Origin: Roseovarius sp. A-2
GTDB taxonomy: Bacteria; Pseudomonadota; Alphaproteobacteria; Rhodobacterales; Rhodobacteraceae
Assembly: GCF_002072155.1 (NCBI RefSeq)
Contig: NZ_BDIY01000020.1
Coordinates: 17,834 to 81,833, forward strand
Direction of reading: 5' to 3'
Length of the DNA: 64,000 nucleotides
Both the position numbers and the translations under genes were made by a program. Every line of letters starts with the position of its first letter. Position 1 is the stretch's first letter. The notes under the pieces are model-generated. The model was given only the letters and a program-made list of their open reading frames with translations. It was not told where the DNA came from and ran no database searches. This document shows, piece after piece, positions 50,122 to 60,291 of the stretch.

Positions 50122-52293
50122 TCAGGCCGCATCCCCGCTGAGGAAGGCGGGCAAGGACGATGGTACATCACTCTCCGCCTCGGCCAGAGCGTCTGCGGCG
50201 GGCACGTCGCCTTCCTCCGCCTCGGGCGTATCGCCAATCAATTTGGCGTCGGCCTCCGTCGCACCGGAAAACACCATCCCGTCGGGCAGCCAGCGCGTCG
50301 TCCTGACAACCGTCGCGGCGTCGAACCCTTCTGTCTCGCTGGCCGTTTCCGCGAAAGCCCGTTCCAACGCGGCCGCGATATCGCCCTTGCGCTCGCGATT
50401 TCGATCTTCGGCGTAGTCGTCGCCGATCAACTTGCGCGCCGTGGCCACGGCATGGCCCTTATTGACCCGACCCCAGTAGTTCTGCGCGGTCGGGCGCCAG
50501 CAGGCCGCCACATCGACATCAAGCCGCGCGCCAATCTCTTCGATGATCGGAGAGGGGCGATTGTCGGACGAAAGCTGCGGCTTGACCGCGAGGCCCGTCG
50601 CCCAGGCGAAAAGCGCCTGCTTGTCGGCAATGGGCAGCGCCGACATGGCCCGGAAGTCCTCGGGTTTCTCCAGCTTCATCCAGTCGGTGGCGAGGTCCTG
50701 CTCCAGCGCCTCGAGCATCTTCTGGGCGACGGTGTCCACATGCAGAACCTCGCGGTTCTGCGCCTGGAAGGGCCGGATCGAAATGTCGAGCGCCTCGTTG
50801 TTGTAGGACCGCCCCAGAGCCTGCTCGCAGAGCGCGTAGAGCATCGCGTCGAACGCCACCTCGAAATCCGCTGCCAGATGCGCCCGCAGGATATGCTGGC
50901 GGGTGGCGCGTAGATCTTCCGCCAGGCTTGCTGAAATCCCGTCCGCCTTGCGCAACGTCGCGGCCGGGTCGGAGCTCGGCACCGGCGTGGAGGAGGTCGG
51001 CGGCGTCACTTGCGGACGGGCAGGGGATGGGGCGTCAGCCGCATTTTTGGTGGTATCGTCGGGCTCGGGCGCGGCCGGAATATCCTCCGGTCGCACGAGG
51101 CCTTTCTCGACCCGAAGCGCCCCGTCATGACCGATGGTCAGAACAACACCGGCGATAGCGCGATCTTCGTCTGCGTAAGGTTGCCGTTCGCGCTGAAGGG
51201 CCTCGATCTCACGCAGGCGCGGCTCGATGGCGTAGTATTCCTCGGCTTCGGCGTCGGTCCAATCCTCACCGTCATTCTGCGCCTCCAGTTCTTCTTCCCG
51301 AGCGATGAGACGTTCCTCTTCGGCCAGCAAGTCCGGATCGGGGTCGATATCCTGTGGATAGACCCGCCCGAAACTGCGAAACGCGCCGTAATCCACCGAG
51401 AGATGCACCTCGACCCATTTCCAGGCCGCCTCGAAGGGTTTGGCGGCGGTTTGCAGCTTCTCGATGGCGAGGCGCTCGAGGAGCTCGGGGTTTTCCATAT
51501 GGGCGCTGGCATTATCGTCGAAGAGGTCGCGCAGCAGAACGCCGCCCGCTGCCTCATAGGCCTCGATGCCGACGAAGCGTCCAAGCGCAGAGTTCGCCGA
51601 ATGCGCGGTCTCGGTCAGCTGACGTTTGATGCTCTGCGGGTGGATGTGATAGCCGCCCTTTACCGCGTTCCAGACCGCAAGCTGGCGGTCATGGTCGTCG
51701 GTCAGCGTGAAGGCCATCACGCATTCGAGGGTCAGATCACCGGCACGAAACTGCTCGATGATTTCGGGGGCGACGCGGGCGAGTTTGAGGCGACGGCGCA
51801 CCAGGTCGACCGAGACGCCGAACTTCAGGGCGATCTCGTCTTCACTGCGCCCCTCGCCGATCATCGCCTCAAAGGCTTCGAACTGGTCGGCCGGGTGCAT
51901 CGCCGCGCGCTGGAGATTTTCCGTGGCGGAGGTGAGGACAGCGTTGCGCTCGTCTTCAACGAGGCAAGGCACCGGGTGGTCCGCGGGGATCACGCCGTCC
52001 TCTGCGAGCTGTTTCAGCGCTTTGAGGCGGCGTCCGCCAGCATCGACAGCAAAACGTGTCTCTGACAACCCATGAACCACCAGGTTCTGTTTGATGCCCG
52101 TCTCGCGGATGCTGGCGAGGAGTTCTGCATCATCGCTGGCCCTTGCCGCGACTTTGCGGACGTTGAGCGGGCTCGGCTCCAACTGGTCGAGCGGGATCAT
52201 TCGGATGTCGGCAGCGCCGTCAGGCGTTGCCGTTCCGGTCGCTTCGGTCTTCTTTGAGGTGGTGGGTTTCGGGCGGGTCGTGGTCTTGGCCAT
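50122..52293 (-). CDS. ParB/RepB-like plasmid protein
   Basis: A 723-aa protein with an N-terminal ParB domain (about 33-125; IPLDQLEPSPLNVRK and FAVDAGGRRLKALKQL), a helix-turn-helix (about 140-170; SEDEIALKFGVSVDLVRRRL) and a long C-terminal part of unknown fold. It is far larger than RepB (331 aa) and is not next to a ParA gene, so it is a separate family found in the DUF736/DUF2493/helicase plasmid cluster rather than the partition protein. I start at the ATG at 52293 after a Ser/Thr/Lys-rich linker; upstream frame sequence lacks coding character. Confidence 0.85.
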   Translation of the reverse strand: MAKTTTRPKPTTSKKTEATGTATPDGAADIRMIPLDQLEPSPLNVRKVAARASDDAELLASIRETGIKQNLVVHGLSETRFAVDAGGRRLKALKQLAEDGVIPADHPVPCLVEDERNAVLTSATENLQRAAMHPADQFEAFEAMIGEGRSEDEIALKFGVSVDLVRRRLKLARVAPEIIEQFRAGDLTLECVMAFTLTDDHDRQLAVWNAVKGGYHIHPQSIKRQLTETAHSANSALGRFVGIEAYEAAGGVLLRDLFDDNASAHMENPELLERLAIEKLQTAAKPFEAAWKWVEVHLSVDYGAFRSFGRVYPQDIDPDPDLLAEEERLIAREEELEAQNDGEDWTDAEAEEYYAIEPRLREIEALQRERQPYADEDRAIAGVVLTIGHDGALRVEKGLVRPEDIPAAPEPDDTTKNAADAPSPARPQVTPPTSSTPVPSSDPAATLRKADGISASLAEDLRATRQHILRAHLAADFEVAFDAMLYALCEQALGRSYNNEALDISIRPFQAQNREVLHVDTVAQKMLEALEQDLATDWMKLEKPEDFRAMSALPIADKQALFAWATGLAVKPQLSSDNRPSPIIEEIGARLDVDVAACWRPTAQNYWGRVNKGHAVATARKLIGDDYAEDRNRERKGDIAAALERAFAETASETEGFDAATVVRTTRWLPDGMVFSGATEADAKLIGDTPEAEEGDVPAADALAEAESDVPSSLPAFLSGDAA

Positions 52294-52344
52294 GGTCAGG
52301 ATCCTTGTCACGCCGGACCCGGAAGAGACTCTCTCTTTCCTTTC

Positions 52345-52363
52345 AAGCCCGGCACCCGGGCTT
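52345..52363 (-). promoter_or_regulatory. Leader hairpin upstream of ParB-like gene
   Basis: Perfect 8-bp stem AAGCCCGG-CAC-CCGGGCTT, 52 nt upstream of the start, then GAAAGGAAAGAGAGAGTCTC on the minus strand, like the element before the helicase gene. Confidence 0.5.
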
Positions 52364-52559
52364 CCCTTTCTCTGGCTTTGTGTAATAATTGTGAACAGAG
52401 TTAACCAATAAACGCAGTCTCCCGGGAGGGAGCAGGTCAGGTCGACTAGTTCAACAACCGCCACCTCCTCGAGCCTATCGAGAATATCCCGCCAGCCGAG
52501 GCGGAAGCAATCTTCTTCGCGGCGCTGGAAACTGAAGACATCGCCGGGTAACTAACCGT

Positions 52560-52980
52560 AACCAGCCTCCGGCAAACCTTGCGCGGTTCAACCTCGGTCA
52601 GATGGCCGCGCAGGGCATTGATAGCCTGCGTCCTTTGCCGGATCAGCAGCTCGCGCGCACGCTGAAGACCATCGCGGACCCTTGGACCACTTCACTCTTC
52701 ACGAGCACAAAACGCATCGACGGGCTTAGGGCCGCTTCACAGATCACCTGGGCATCCACCGCGTCGTTCTTCTGTTGCTTGACAAATGGCTTCACGTTGG
52801 CCCGCGGGATGAGCCGCACGCTTCCATCGCCACGACGCAACGCCCCAAATGCCAACAAAACTCCAGCACCTGATCTCGTCGCAACTTCCTGCGCAGCATC
52901 GCCCGCCCTGAGGAGTCGGCCCCGCGCACATGAAAGACATTCTTCGCCAGCTCGAGCCCGACCGTGGTATTCTTCGACAT
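52560..52980 (-). pseudogene. IS110-family transposase remnant
   Basis: Begins MSKNTTVGLELAKNVFHVRG and VVAMEACGS, the N-terminus of IS110-type DEDD transposases, then jumps with a deletion and frame change to RLIPRANVKPFVKQQKNDAV and, after another frame change, to a REL-LIRQRTQAINALRGHL segment. At least two frameshifts and loss of the C-terminal half leave it inactive. It lies against the broken end of cobU. Confidence 0.8.
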
Positions 52981-53093
52981 GACCGCTCTCCTCTGTGGAT
53001 CGTCACAGACCAACCGTGGCACATCGATGGCTTCGGGGGGCGGTCACATCATCCGAGCCAGTTTCCAGAGTAAATCTGGTGTCTTGATTAGGC

Positions 53094-53205
53094 GGGCTCT
53101 GTTGCGATGTAGATCGCAGGTGTCCCGATCTCGAGCGTCATGCGCTCTGCCAAAGGTGCTTTTTCCGGAGCGTACGCCGCCGGTGACGAGTATCGACTTT
53201 CCCAT
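53094..53205 (-). pseudogene. cobU: Truncated, frameshifted cobU/cobP remnant
   Basis: The first codons read MGKSILVTGGVRSGKSTF, the P-loop of adenosylcobinamide kinase. One extra base then shifts the frame; correcting it restores AERMTLEIGTPAIYIATE, the next conserved stretch. After about 37 codons the gene stops at a junction with foreign sequence. It is divergent from cobC by 44 bp, as in an intact cobalamin locus. The kinase is lost from this site. Confidence 0.8.
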
Positions 53206-53249
53206 GACCACGTGACAAATCAGAAACGACAAAAATAGGGAAGAGCCCT

Positions 53250-53834
53250 TTGACCCCCATCGCACCAAACGAGCTGGTTATCCTGAGACACGCACCTGCC
53301 GATCATGGGGGACGCCTGTGCGGGCGCACCGATGTCGCAGCCTGCTTGCCCGGCGATGACGTGTTGGGGCCACTGCGGGGCTTGCTGACAGATTGCGAGG
53401 TCGTGTCTAGTCCGGCGCGCCGGTGTCGCGAAACCGCGGAGGCTTTGTTTCCGGGTCGTGGGTACGCTCAGGATGACCGACTGTGGGAGCAGGATTTCGG
53501 CGAAGACGAGAGGCGCGCATTCGAGAAACTTCCCGACCTTGGGCCTTTGTCGTTTGACGCACTTGCGCGGCATGCCTCGCACGGTGGGGAGAGTTTCTTG
53601 GATATGGTCGGACGGGTTGAACCCGCATTGCGTGAGATTGCGAAGCACGTGCGCGCGGTTGGACCGACATTAATTGTCGCACATGCCGGGACGGCGCGCG
53701 CCGGGCTTAGATTGGCGCTTGAACACCCGGCGCTCGGTCTGAAATTCGAGGTCGCACCGCTCTCTCTGACACGGCTGCGCTGCCTAGACGACGGATTTTC
53801 GATAATCGCCACGAACCAATGTCTGTCTTTATGA
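53250..53834 (+). CDS. cobC: Histidine phosphatase, alpha-ribazole phosphatase-like (CobC)
   Basis: A 194-aa member of the histidine phosphatase family: catalytic motif VILRHAPADHGGRLCGRTD near the N-terminus, SSPARRCRETAEALFP, WEQDFGE and VAHAGTARAG with the second His. In cobalamin nucleotide-loop assembly CobC removes the 5' phosphate of alpha-ribazole phosphate. Start is a TTG with GGGAAGAG upstream. Neighbouring cobU remnant and pduX-like gene support the B12 role. Confidence 0.8.
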   Translation: MTPIAPNELVILRHAPADHGGRLCGRTDVAACLPGDDVLGPLRGLLTDCEVVSSPARRCRETAEALFPGRGYAQDDRLWEQDFGEDERRAFEKLPDLGPLSFDALARHASHGGESFLDMVGRVEPALREIAKHVRAVGPTLIVAHAGTARAGLRLALEHPALGLKFEVAPLSLTRLRCLDDGFSIIATNQCLSL

Positions 53835-54493
53835 CCATACGGGTCACCGGCCATTTCGGCGAATGGATGCAGGGGCGGCTCGGCCCCGATGGCCCGATCG
53901 TCTTGGTGACAATCCCTTGTGCCGCCCTGCATGTTGAAGCCAAACGATGCGGCGATGGTCCATTGGCTTTTGCGCAAACACCGGAGTTGCTGACTTTCGA
54001 GAGAGCAAGGGCCTTTCTGGATCGGATCTATGGACAAGAAGCGCACTACCGGTTGCATGCCAACATGCCGCTTGGCGGAGGCGCCGGGGCATCGACTGCA
54101 GCTTTGCTCGCGTTGGCGCGCGCCGCCGGGGGTGACGAGGCGAAATTGATCGACGCCTGCATTACAACGGAAGGCGCCAGCGATCCGCTGATGCTGCCAC
54201 ACCCCGACCGTGTTCTTTGGGCGTCGCGCGAGGGGCGCGTTGTGCGTGAGATGCCGAGCCTGCCTCGCGCCGAGGTCATTGGCGGTTTCTGGGGTGCGCC
54301 GATCGCCACCGATCCGCAGGACACGGATTTCCCCGACATTTCCGATCTGGTGGACCGAATGCTACCTGATTTTGGACTTGAGGAGCTTGCCGAGATCGCT
54401 AGCGCCTCGGCGCACCGATGCACGGCGTTGCGCGGACCGTCGGACGATCCGACCGAGACGCTGGCCCTGTCTCTTGGTGCCTTGGGCTGGTGA
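53831..54493 (+). pseudogene. pduX: PduX-like GHMP kinase truncated by IS21
   Basis: A GHMP-kinase with the ATP-binding motif LHANMPLGGGAGASTAALLA; similar to L-threonine kinase PduX, which makes the cobalamin linker precursor L-threonine phosphate. The ATG overlaps the cobC stop by 4 nt. Only 220 codons remain; the family is nearer 290-300. The final TGA (54491-54493) is the first bases of the IS21 element, so the C-terminal domain has been cut off by the insertion. Activity is doubtful. Confidence 0.75.
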
Positions 54494-54608
54494 GAACGGC
54501 GGTGAGAAAGTCGGCCACGGTAGCGGTGGGATGATCCTGCTGCGGGCGGCGTAAAAGTCGTCCACCTTGAAGCCTTTCTGTTTGAGGGAGGCTGGGAGGA
54601 TTTTCACC

Positions 54609-56096
54609 GTGGACTTGGCTCGGAAGGTTCGGCTGGCCTGTGCGGAGGGCATGAGCCAGCGAGAGGCTGCGCGGTATTTCAACATTTCGCGCGACAGTGT
54701 CAGCAAGATGATGGCGTTCTCGACGCCGCCGGGATACCGGCGCACAGCGCCTGTGAAGCGTCCGAAGCTGAACGGCTACACCGAGATCATCGACACTTGG
54801 CTGGCGGGGGACCGCGAGGTCCATCGCAAGCAACGCCATACGGCGAAGCGAGTGTTCGAGCGGCTCCGCGACGAGCATGGGTTCACCGGCGGCTACACGA
54901 TCATGAAGGACCACATTCGCGAGCGCGAGCGGCGTGTCCGCGAGATGTTTGTGCCGTTGGCGCATCCGCCCGGTCATGCCCAGGCCGACTTCAGCGAGGC
55001 GGTGGTCATCATCGACGGCGTGGAGCAGAAGGCGCATTTCTTCTTCATGGAGTTGCCACACAGCGACGCCTGCTTCGTGCGCGCCTATCCGGCCGCGACC
55101 GCAGAAGCCTGGGTGGATGGACACATCCACGCTTTTGCTTTCTTCGGCAAAGTGCCCGCGTCGGTCCTGTACGACAACGACCGCTGCCTGGTCGCAAAAA
55201 TCCTGCCGGATGGAACGCGCCAGCGGGCGACACTGTTCAGCGGGTTCCTGTCGCATTACCTGTTCCGCGACCACTACGGTCGCCCCGGCAAGGGCAATGA
55301 CAAGGGCAACGTGGAAGGGCTGGTCGGCTATTCCCGCCGCAACTTAATGGTGCCGGTCCCGCGGTTCACGACCTGGGAGGCGTTCAACACCTACTTGGAG
55401 GAGCAGTGTCGCAGACGTCAGGCAGATGTCCGGCGGGGGAAGTCAGAGACGATCGGCGAGCGCCTCGCACGGGATCTGGCGGCGATGACCGAGCTACCCG
55501 CCGCGCCGTTCGACGCCTGCGACCAGGCCACCGGGCGGGTCAGTTCCCAAGCCCTGGTGCGCTACAAGACCAACGATTACTCCGTGCCCGTGGCCTATGG
55601 CCATCGCGAGGTGTGGATCCGCGGCTATGTCGATGCCGTCGTGATCGGCTGCGGCGGCGAGATCATCGCATGACATCCACGCTGCTACGACCGCGAGGAC
55701 ATGGTCTTCGATCCGGTGCATTACCTTCCGCTCATCGAGCGCAAGATCAATGCCTTGGATCAGGCGGCGCCCTTGGCAGAGTGGGACTTGCCGCCGGAGT
55801 TCGCGACCCTGCGCCGTCTGATGGAGGCGCGGATGATCAAGGTTGGACGCCGGGAGTATGTCCAGGTTCTGCGCCTGCTGGAGACCTTCGACATCGACGA
55901 CCTGCACGCGGCCATCAGACAGGCTTTGTGCCTCGGTGCCGTAGGCTTCGACGCCGTAAAGCATCTCGTGCTTTGCTAGGTCGAGAAGAGGCCGCCAAAG
56001 CTCTACCTCGATGTGTACCCCTACCTGCCGCGCGCCGAAGTCGGGACCACATCCACCGCAAGTTACATGTCGCTGCTGTCAGGAGATGCAGCATGA
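54609..56096 (+). pseudogene. istA: istA transposase with two in-frame stops
   Basis: IS21-type IstA (helix-turn-helix EGMSQREAARYFNISRDSVS, rve core HAQADFSEAVVIIDG). In-frame TGA at 55671-55673 (GGEIIA*HPRCYDRED) and TAG at 55977-55979 (KHLVLC*VEKRPPKLYL) interrupt an otherwise continuous frame that ends in SLLSGDAA. The GTG start has GGAGG 8 nt upstream. It overlaps istB by 4 nt. Confidence 0.88.
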
Positions 56097-56860
56097 CCGA
56101 GGCCCCTAAAATCTTGCTTGCACACCATCTGAAGACGTTGAAGTTGCCGACATTCCTGCGGGAGTGCGAGAAGGTTGCACGCCAATGCGCCACCGAGGGC
56201 CTGGATAATGTCCACCAGTACCTGGCGCGTCTGGTCGAAATGGAACTGATCGACCGCGAACGGCGGATGATCGAGCGGAGGATCAAGGCTGCGAAGTTCC
56301 CGACGGCCAAGAGCCTGGACAGCTTCGACTTCAAGGCGATCCCCAAGCTGAACAAGATGCAGGTTCTGGAACTGTCCCGCTGCGAATGGATCGACCGGCG
56401 CGAGAACGTCATTGCGCTCGGGCCGAGTGGCACGGGCAAGACACATGTTGCTCTGGGGCTGGGATTGGCCGCCTGTCAGAAAGGCATGTCGGTCAGTTTC
56501 ACGACGGCCGCGGCATTGGTCAACGAGTTGATGGAGGCCCGCGACGAGCGCCGCCTCCTCCGGCTTCAGAAACAGCTGGCCTCGGTCAAATTGCGAATCA
56601 TCGACGAGTTGGGCTTTGTGCCTCTGTCAAAAACCGGCGCCGAGCTGCTCTTCGAGATGATCTCGTAGCGCTACGAGAGGGCCGCCACGCTCATCATCAG
56701 CAACCTGCCGTTCGACGAGTGGACCGAAACCTTCGGAACCGAGCGACTGACTGGCGCTCTCCTTGACCGCCTGACCCACCACGTCAACATCCTTGAGATG
56801 AATGGCGAGAGCAACAGGCTCGCACAAAGCCGGGCCCGAAACGCCGATCGGACACCATAG
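56093..56860 (+). pseudogene. istB: istB ATPase with one in-frame stop
   Basis: IS21-type IstB helper ATPase, Walker A GPSGTGKTHVA, then a TAG at 56666-56668 (codon 192; ELLFEMIS*RYERAATLIIS). The frame continues normally to TAG at 56858. A CAG-to-TAG change explains it, since IstB proteins usually have EMISQRYER here. Confidence 0.88.
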
Positions 56861-56911
56861 AAAACAGCAACGCGCGCCGCCATGTGGCAGGTTTTTGCTC
56901 CGCCGTCGACA

Positions 56912-57836
56912 TCGAGCTCAGTTCACCAAATTCCTTGTCGACACGCCCCACTACATCATTGCGATGGAAGCCTGTGCTTCAGCCCATCATTGGGGACGAG
57001 AAGCTCAAGCCGCAGGGCATGAAGTGAGGCTGGTTCCTGCCGCGTATGTGAAGCCGTTCGTCAAACGGCACAAGGGCGACGCTGTTGATGCCGAGGCCAT
57101 ATCTGAAGCGGCATTGCGACCATCGATGCGGTACGTGCCGGTGAAGACGCCAGACCAGCAATCCCAGGCGATGCTATTCCGGACACCTGAGATGTTCGTT
57201 CGTCAGAGAGCTCAGACCATCAATGCGCTTCGTGCGCATCTTGCGGAGTTTGGGATCGTGCTCCGGCTCAGGATTCGAAACCCGGAAACGTTCCGACGCG
57301 AAGTGGAAGAAAAAGCCGTCGCGCTGCCTGGCCTGGCCAGTTCCCTCGTACAGCGTTAGTGGGTGCAGATTGCATCAATCAGCGAACAGGTCGGGGCTCT
57401 GGATACCGAGATCAGGCTGCGGTCAACGTCTTCGAGGGATGCGCGACTGATGCAGACAATGCCGGGCGTTGGTCTGATGCCTGCGATGGCGGTTCAGGCG
57501 TTTTGCGCACCGGCAAGGAATTTCCAGAGCGGTCGTGACTTTGCGGCATGGCTGGGTCTCGTTCCTAGCCAGCATTCGACCGGTGGCAAGGAGCGGCTGG
57601 GACGCGTAACAAAGATGGGCCAGAAAGACGTCAGGCGATTGCTGATCATCGGGGCGATGTCCGTCATCAATGCGATCGAACGACGAAAGCGTTATGTTGA
57701 ACCGTGGCTCGCACGTATGCTTGAGGCGCGCCCCCGGATGGTCTTAGCGGTAGCACTCGCCAATCGCATGGCGCGAAGACTGTGGGCAATGTTGGTTAAC
57801 GGCCAAGAATATCGAATTCCTAGAGCTGCCGTGTAA
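56912..57836 (+). pseudogene. IS110-family transposase, 5' end lost, one in-frame stop
   Basis: Frame enters at QFTKFLVDTPHYIIAMEACA and continues through AYVKPFVKRHKGDAVDAEAI, RQRAQTINALRAHLAEFG to TAG at 57357-57359, then in the same frame through the C-terminal domain MQTMPGVGLMPAMAVQAF, AWLGLVPSQHSTGGKERLGR with its serine to a normal end. The first about 40 codons were removed at the IS21 junction. Inactive. 57837-58098 holds nothing recognisable. Confidence 0.85.
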
Positions 57837-58098
57837 GGTAGGTCTAGTATATCGGCAGGCATGTGTGGGCGAAGATATCGAATAAGGAAAGCGGATCGAC
57901 GAGATCGAACTCGGGAAAACCAGTGCAACCCTTCGCGGCCTTGAGCCCGAAAATCTGATTTGGACCCGGGTTCGCGCATCTCCATAAGGGCCAGCGGTCA
58001 TGTGAACCGCACAAACAGGCCGGACACGTGACAGCACCCGATCATGCATTCCAAACTTCGAAAACGATCCTTCCATGAGCCGGGGCATCCACACGTGG

Positions 58099-59152
58099 GT
58101 TGCTACAATTCCCCTATCTTTCTGAAAAGTAAGGAGAAGGAAGATGGCGCATACTGAGATGGATTTGTGCGAGCGACGAGTGATCGAAGATATGCTGAAC
58201 GCAAAGATGCCGATCAGGCGGATTGCAGCGGAACTCGGTCGTCATCGCTCGACCGTCTACCGCGAGATCAAGCGGAACGCGATCTCTGATGAAGAATTGC
58301 CGGAACTGAACGGGTACTACGGGATGGTCGCTCAGAAGGAGGCATTGGCCAGGCGTGCGCGGCGGCGCAAGCTACTGAGGCTCGAAGCACTTCGGCAGGC
58401 CATTGTTGACCGCCTCAAGGCCGGGTGGTCGCCAGAGCAGATCGCAGGCCGCCTCGGGTTCGAGGGCTTGGATGTCCGCATCAGTCACGAGACAATCTAC
58501 ACTTGGGTCTATGGCCCCGAGGGTCGTGCCGATGACCTCGCGCGGCACCTTCCCAGCCGCCGCTAACAGAGAAAGCCACGCCATGCCCGCAGGCCGCGTG
58601 GACGGGTCGTTCCGCCGGACCGGTCGATCCACCAGCGACCTGACTACGTCAAGTCACGGGAAACCTTCGGAGAATGGGCGGGCGATCTGATGATCTTCGA
58701 GCGCGCCACGGGCAAGATGAACGTCGCCTCACTGGTTGAACGCAAGACCCGCTTCGCCGTGCTGTTCCGCAACAACGACAGGAGCACGACCCACTTCATG
58801 CGCCGACTGATGGCGGTGATGGAGCCCCTGCCCCAAACAGCACGCCAGTCGATCACCTTCTACCGCGGCATCGAGTTCCGCGACTGGCGCAAACTTGAGG
58901 CCGGGATCGGAACTACCGCATGGTTCTGCGACCCGCAGGCGACTTGGCAAAAGGGATCGGTCGAGAACCTGAATAAGCGCGCCCGCCGCTCGCTGCCCCG
59001 TGACACGACGGTGGCAATATTGGGCGAAGATGCCATGAAGGTCGTTTGCGACCGCCTGAACGGCAAGCCCCGCAAATGCCTCGGCTGGCGCACACCCTTG
59101 GAAGCCTTCAGGGAAGAGATGAGGAACTTGGGATAGAGATACCTGTCGCAAC
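58099..59152 (+). mobile_element. IS30-family insertion sequence (inactive)
   Basis: About 1.05 kb. Candidate imperfect ends: GTTGCTACAATTCCCCTATC (58099 on) and, inverted, GTTGCGACAGGTATC (from 59152). It carries one IS30-type transposase frame. Confidence 0.65.
58144..59136 (+). pseudogene. IS30-family transposase with in-frame stop and lost catalytic Asp
   Basis: N-terminal helix-turn-helix MPIRRIAAELGRHRSTVYRE, then SHETIYTWVYGPEG and LPSRR, a TAA at 58564-58566, and in the same frame QRKPRHARRPRGRVVP, GDLMIFERATGK, ITFYRGIEF and WQKGSVENLNKRARR. The second DDE aspartate, normally in TFDRGTEF, is Tyr here. AAGGAGAAGGAAG precedes the ATG. Confidence 0.87.
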
Positions 59153-59445
59153 GGGACTTGAGTCTTCACACACACACCTTTCCGCGAGATCATCTCGGGC
59201 TGAAGTGGCGGCATGGTAATCGACACGAAGCGCCCGCCGCAGCGTAGGTTACCGGCGACATCGGAAGGCTCATAGCCGGGCAAGGCCAGGTTGGAGGCCA
59301 GCGCGGTCCCGACGCCAGCAGCAGCCCCAATCAGCTCGCCCTTGCCGACCCTGCGCCCCAAAAGTCATGTAAACTCTATGGGGCACCCTTGTGCATTGAC
59401 CAGCCCACGCGCGAGAGTCACGCGAGGCAGGAAGGAAGGACCGAC
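59153..59445. other. IS30-truncated gene fragment and promoter region
   Basis: On the minus strand 59172-59361 reads as about 63 codons (GKGELIGAAAGVGTALASNL, GYEPSDVAGNLRCGGRF) that look protein-like but match nothing I know and are cut by the IS30 end. The remainder is the upstream region of the DUF2520 gene. Confidence 0.4.
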
Positions 59446-60291
59446 ATGCAAAGCGTGAACATCATCGGCTCGGGGAGGGTCGGGCGCAGCCTGATGATGC
59501 TGTTTCAGGGCTGCGACGGGATCTGTATCGGGGATGTGTGCAGCAGCAGTATCGACAGCGCCGAGGCAGCTGTTGCGGAGGTTGGGCTGGGCCGACCAGT
59601 GGCAGGCCTTGCAGACATGGCTCCCGCAGAAATTTGGCTCCTGACCGTACCGGACGACCAGATCGACCCGGTGGCCGAGGCGCTGGCAAATACGGGCAAG
59701 CAGCCCGCCACCGCGCTGCATTTCAGCGGCTTCACCACGTCAGAGGCACTCGCCCCGCTCCGCAAGCGCGGCTGGTCGGTCGCAAGCTGCCATCCGGTGC
59801 TGAGCTTCAACGACCCCGCGCAGGCCGCCCGCAGCTTCGCCGGCACCCATTGCGGCATCGAGGGCGATGCGTCTGCCACTGCCGAAACTCTCGTGCGCAG
59901 GATCGGCGGCCTGCCCTTCCCAATTCACCCGGACCGCAAGCCTCTCTACCACGCGGCCGCAGTGTTTTCGAACAACTTCACGGTACTGCTGCAGGCCATC
60001 GCCCGCGAGGCCTGGCGCGATGCGGGCGTTCCTGACGATGTCGCGACGGCGCTCTGCGACCGCCTGCTGCGCGGTGCGACCGATGGTGTCGCCACGCTCG
60101 GTCCGTCTGCTGCGCTCACCGGCCCTGCGGCACGCGGGGATGACCGGGTGCTCGCGCTGCAAGAAGAGGCGGTCCGGAACTGGCAGCCCGAGGCTGGCGC
60201 GCTCTATGCGCTCGCCAGCCAATTGGCCCGCAGACTGGGGCAGACGGGGCACCCGTTCAGGACGGATCAGGAGGCAAGGACGCGCACGTAG
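59446..60291 (+). CDS. Rossmann-like DUF2520 oxidoreductase-type protein
   Basis: A 281-aa protein with a dinucleotide-binding start (VNIIGSGRVGRSLMMLF), LLTVPDDQIDPVAEAL, SVASCHPVLSFND and a C-terminal helical DUF2520 domain (AAAVFSNNFTVLLQAIAREA). The fold resembles pyrroline-5-carboxylate and ketopantoate reductases; the substrate of DUF2520 proteins is not established. The ATG at 59446 has GGAAGGAAGG upstream. It converges on phaC with a 25-nt overlap of the coding ends. Confidence 0.82.
   Translation: MQSVNIIGSGRVGRSLMMLFQGCDGICIGDVCSSSIDSAEAAVAEVGLGRPVAGLADMAPAEIWLLTVPDDQIDPVAEALANTGKQPATALHFSGFTTSEALAPLRKRGWSVASCHPVLSFNDPAQAARSFAGTHCGIEGDASATAETLVRRIGGLPFPIHPDRKPLYHAAAVFSNNFTVLLQAIAREAWRDAGVPDDVATALCDRLLRGATDGVATLGPSAALTGPAARGDDRVLALQEEAVRNWQPEAGALYALASQLARRLGQTGHPFRTDQEARTRT

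Larger units (their letters stand above)
54491..56911 (+). mobile_element. IS21-family insertion sequence (degenerate)
   Basis: About 2421 bp with istA and istB in the usual order. Imperfect terminal inverted repeats of about 28 bp: TGAGAACGGCGGTGAGAAAG at the left and, reversed from the right end, TGTCGACGGCGGAGCAAAAA. The left end makes the stop codon of pduX; the right end abuts an IS110-type gene that lacks its first codons. No target duplication is visible, so one side has been deleted or rearranged since insertion. Confidence 0.85.
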
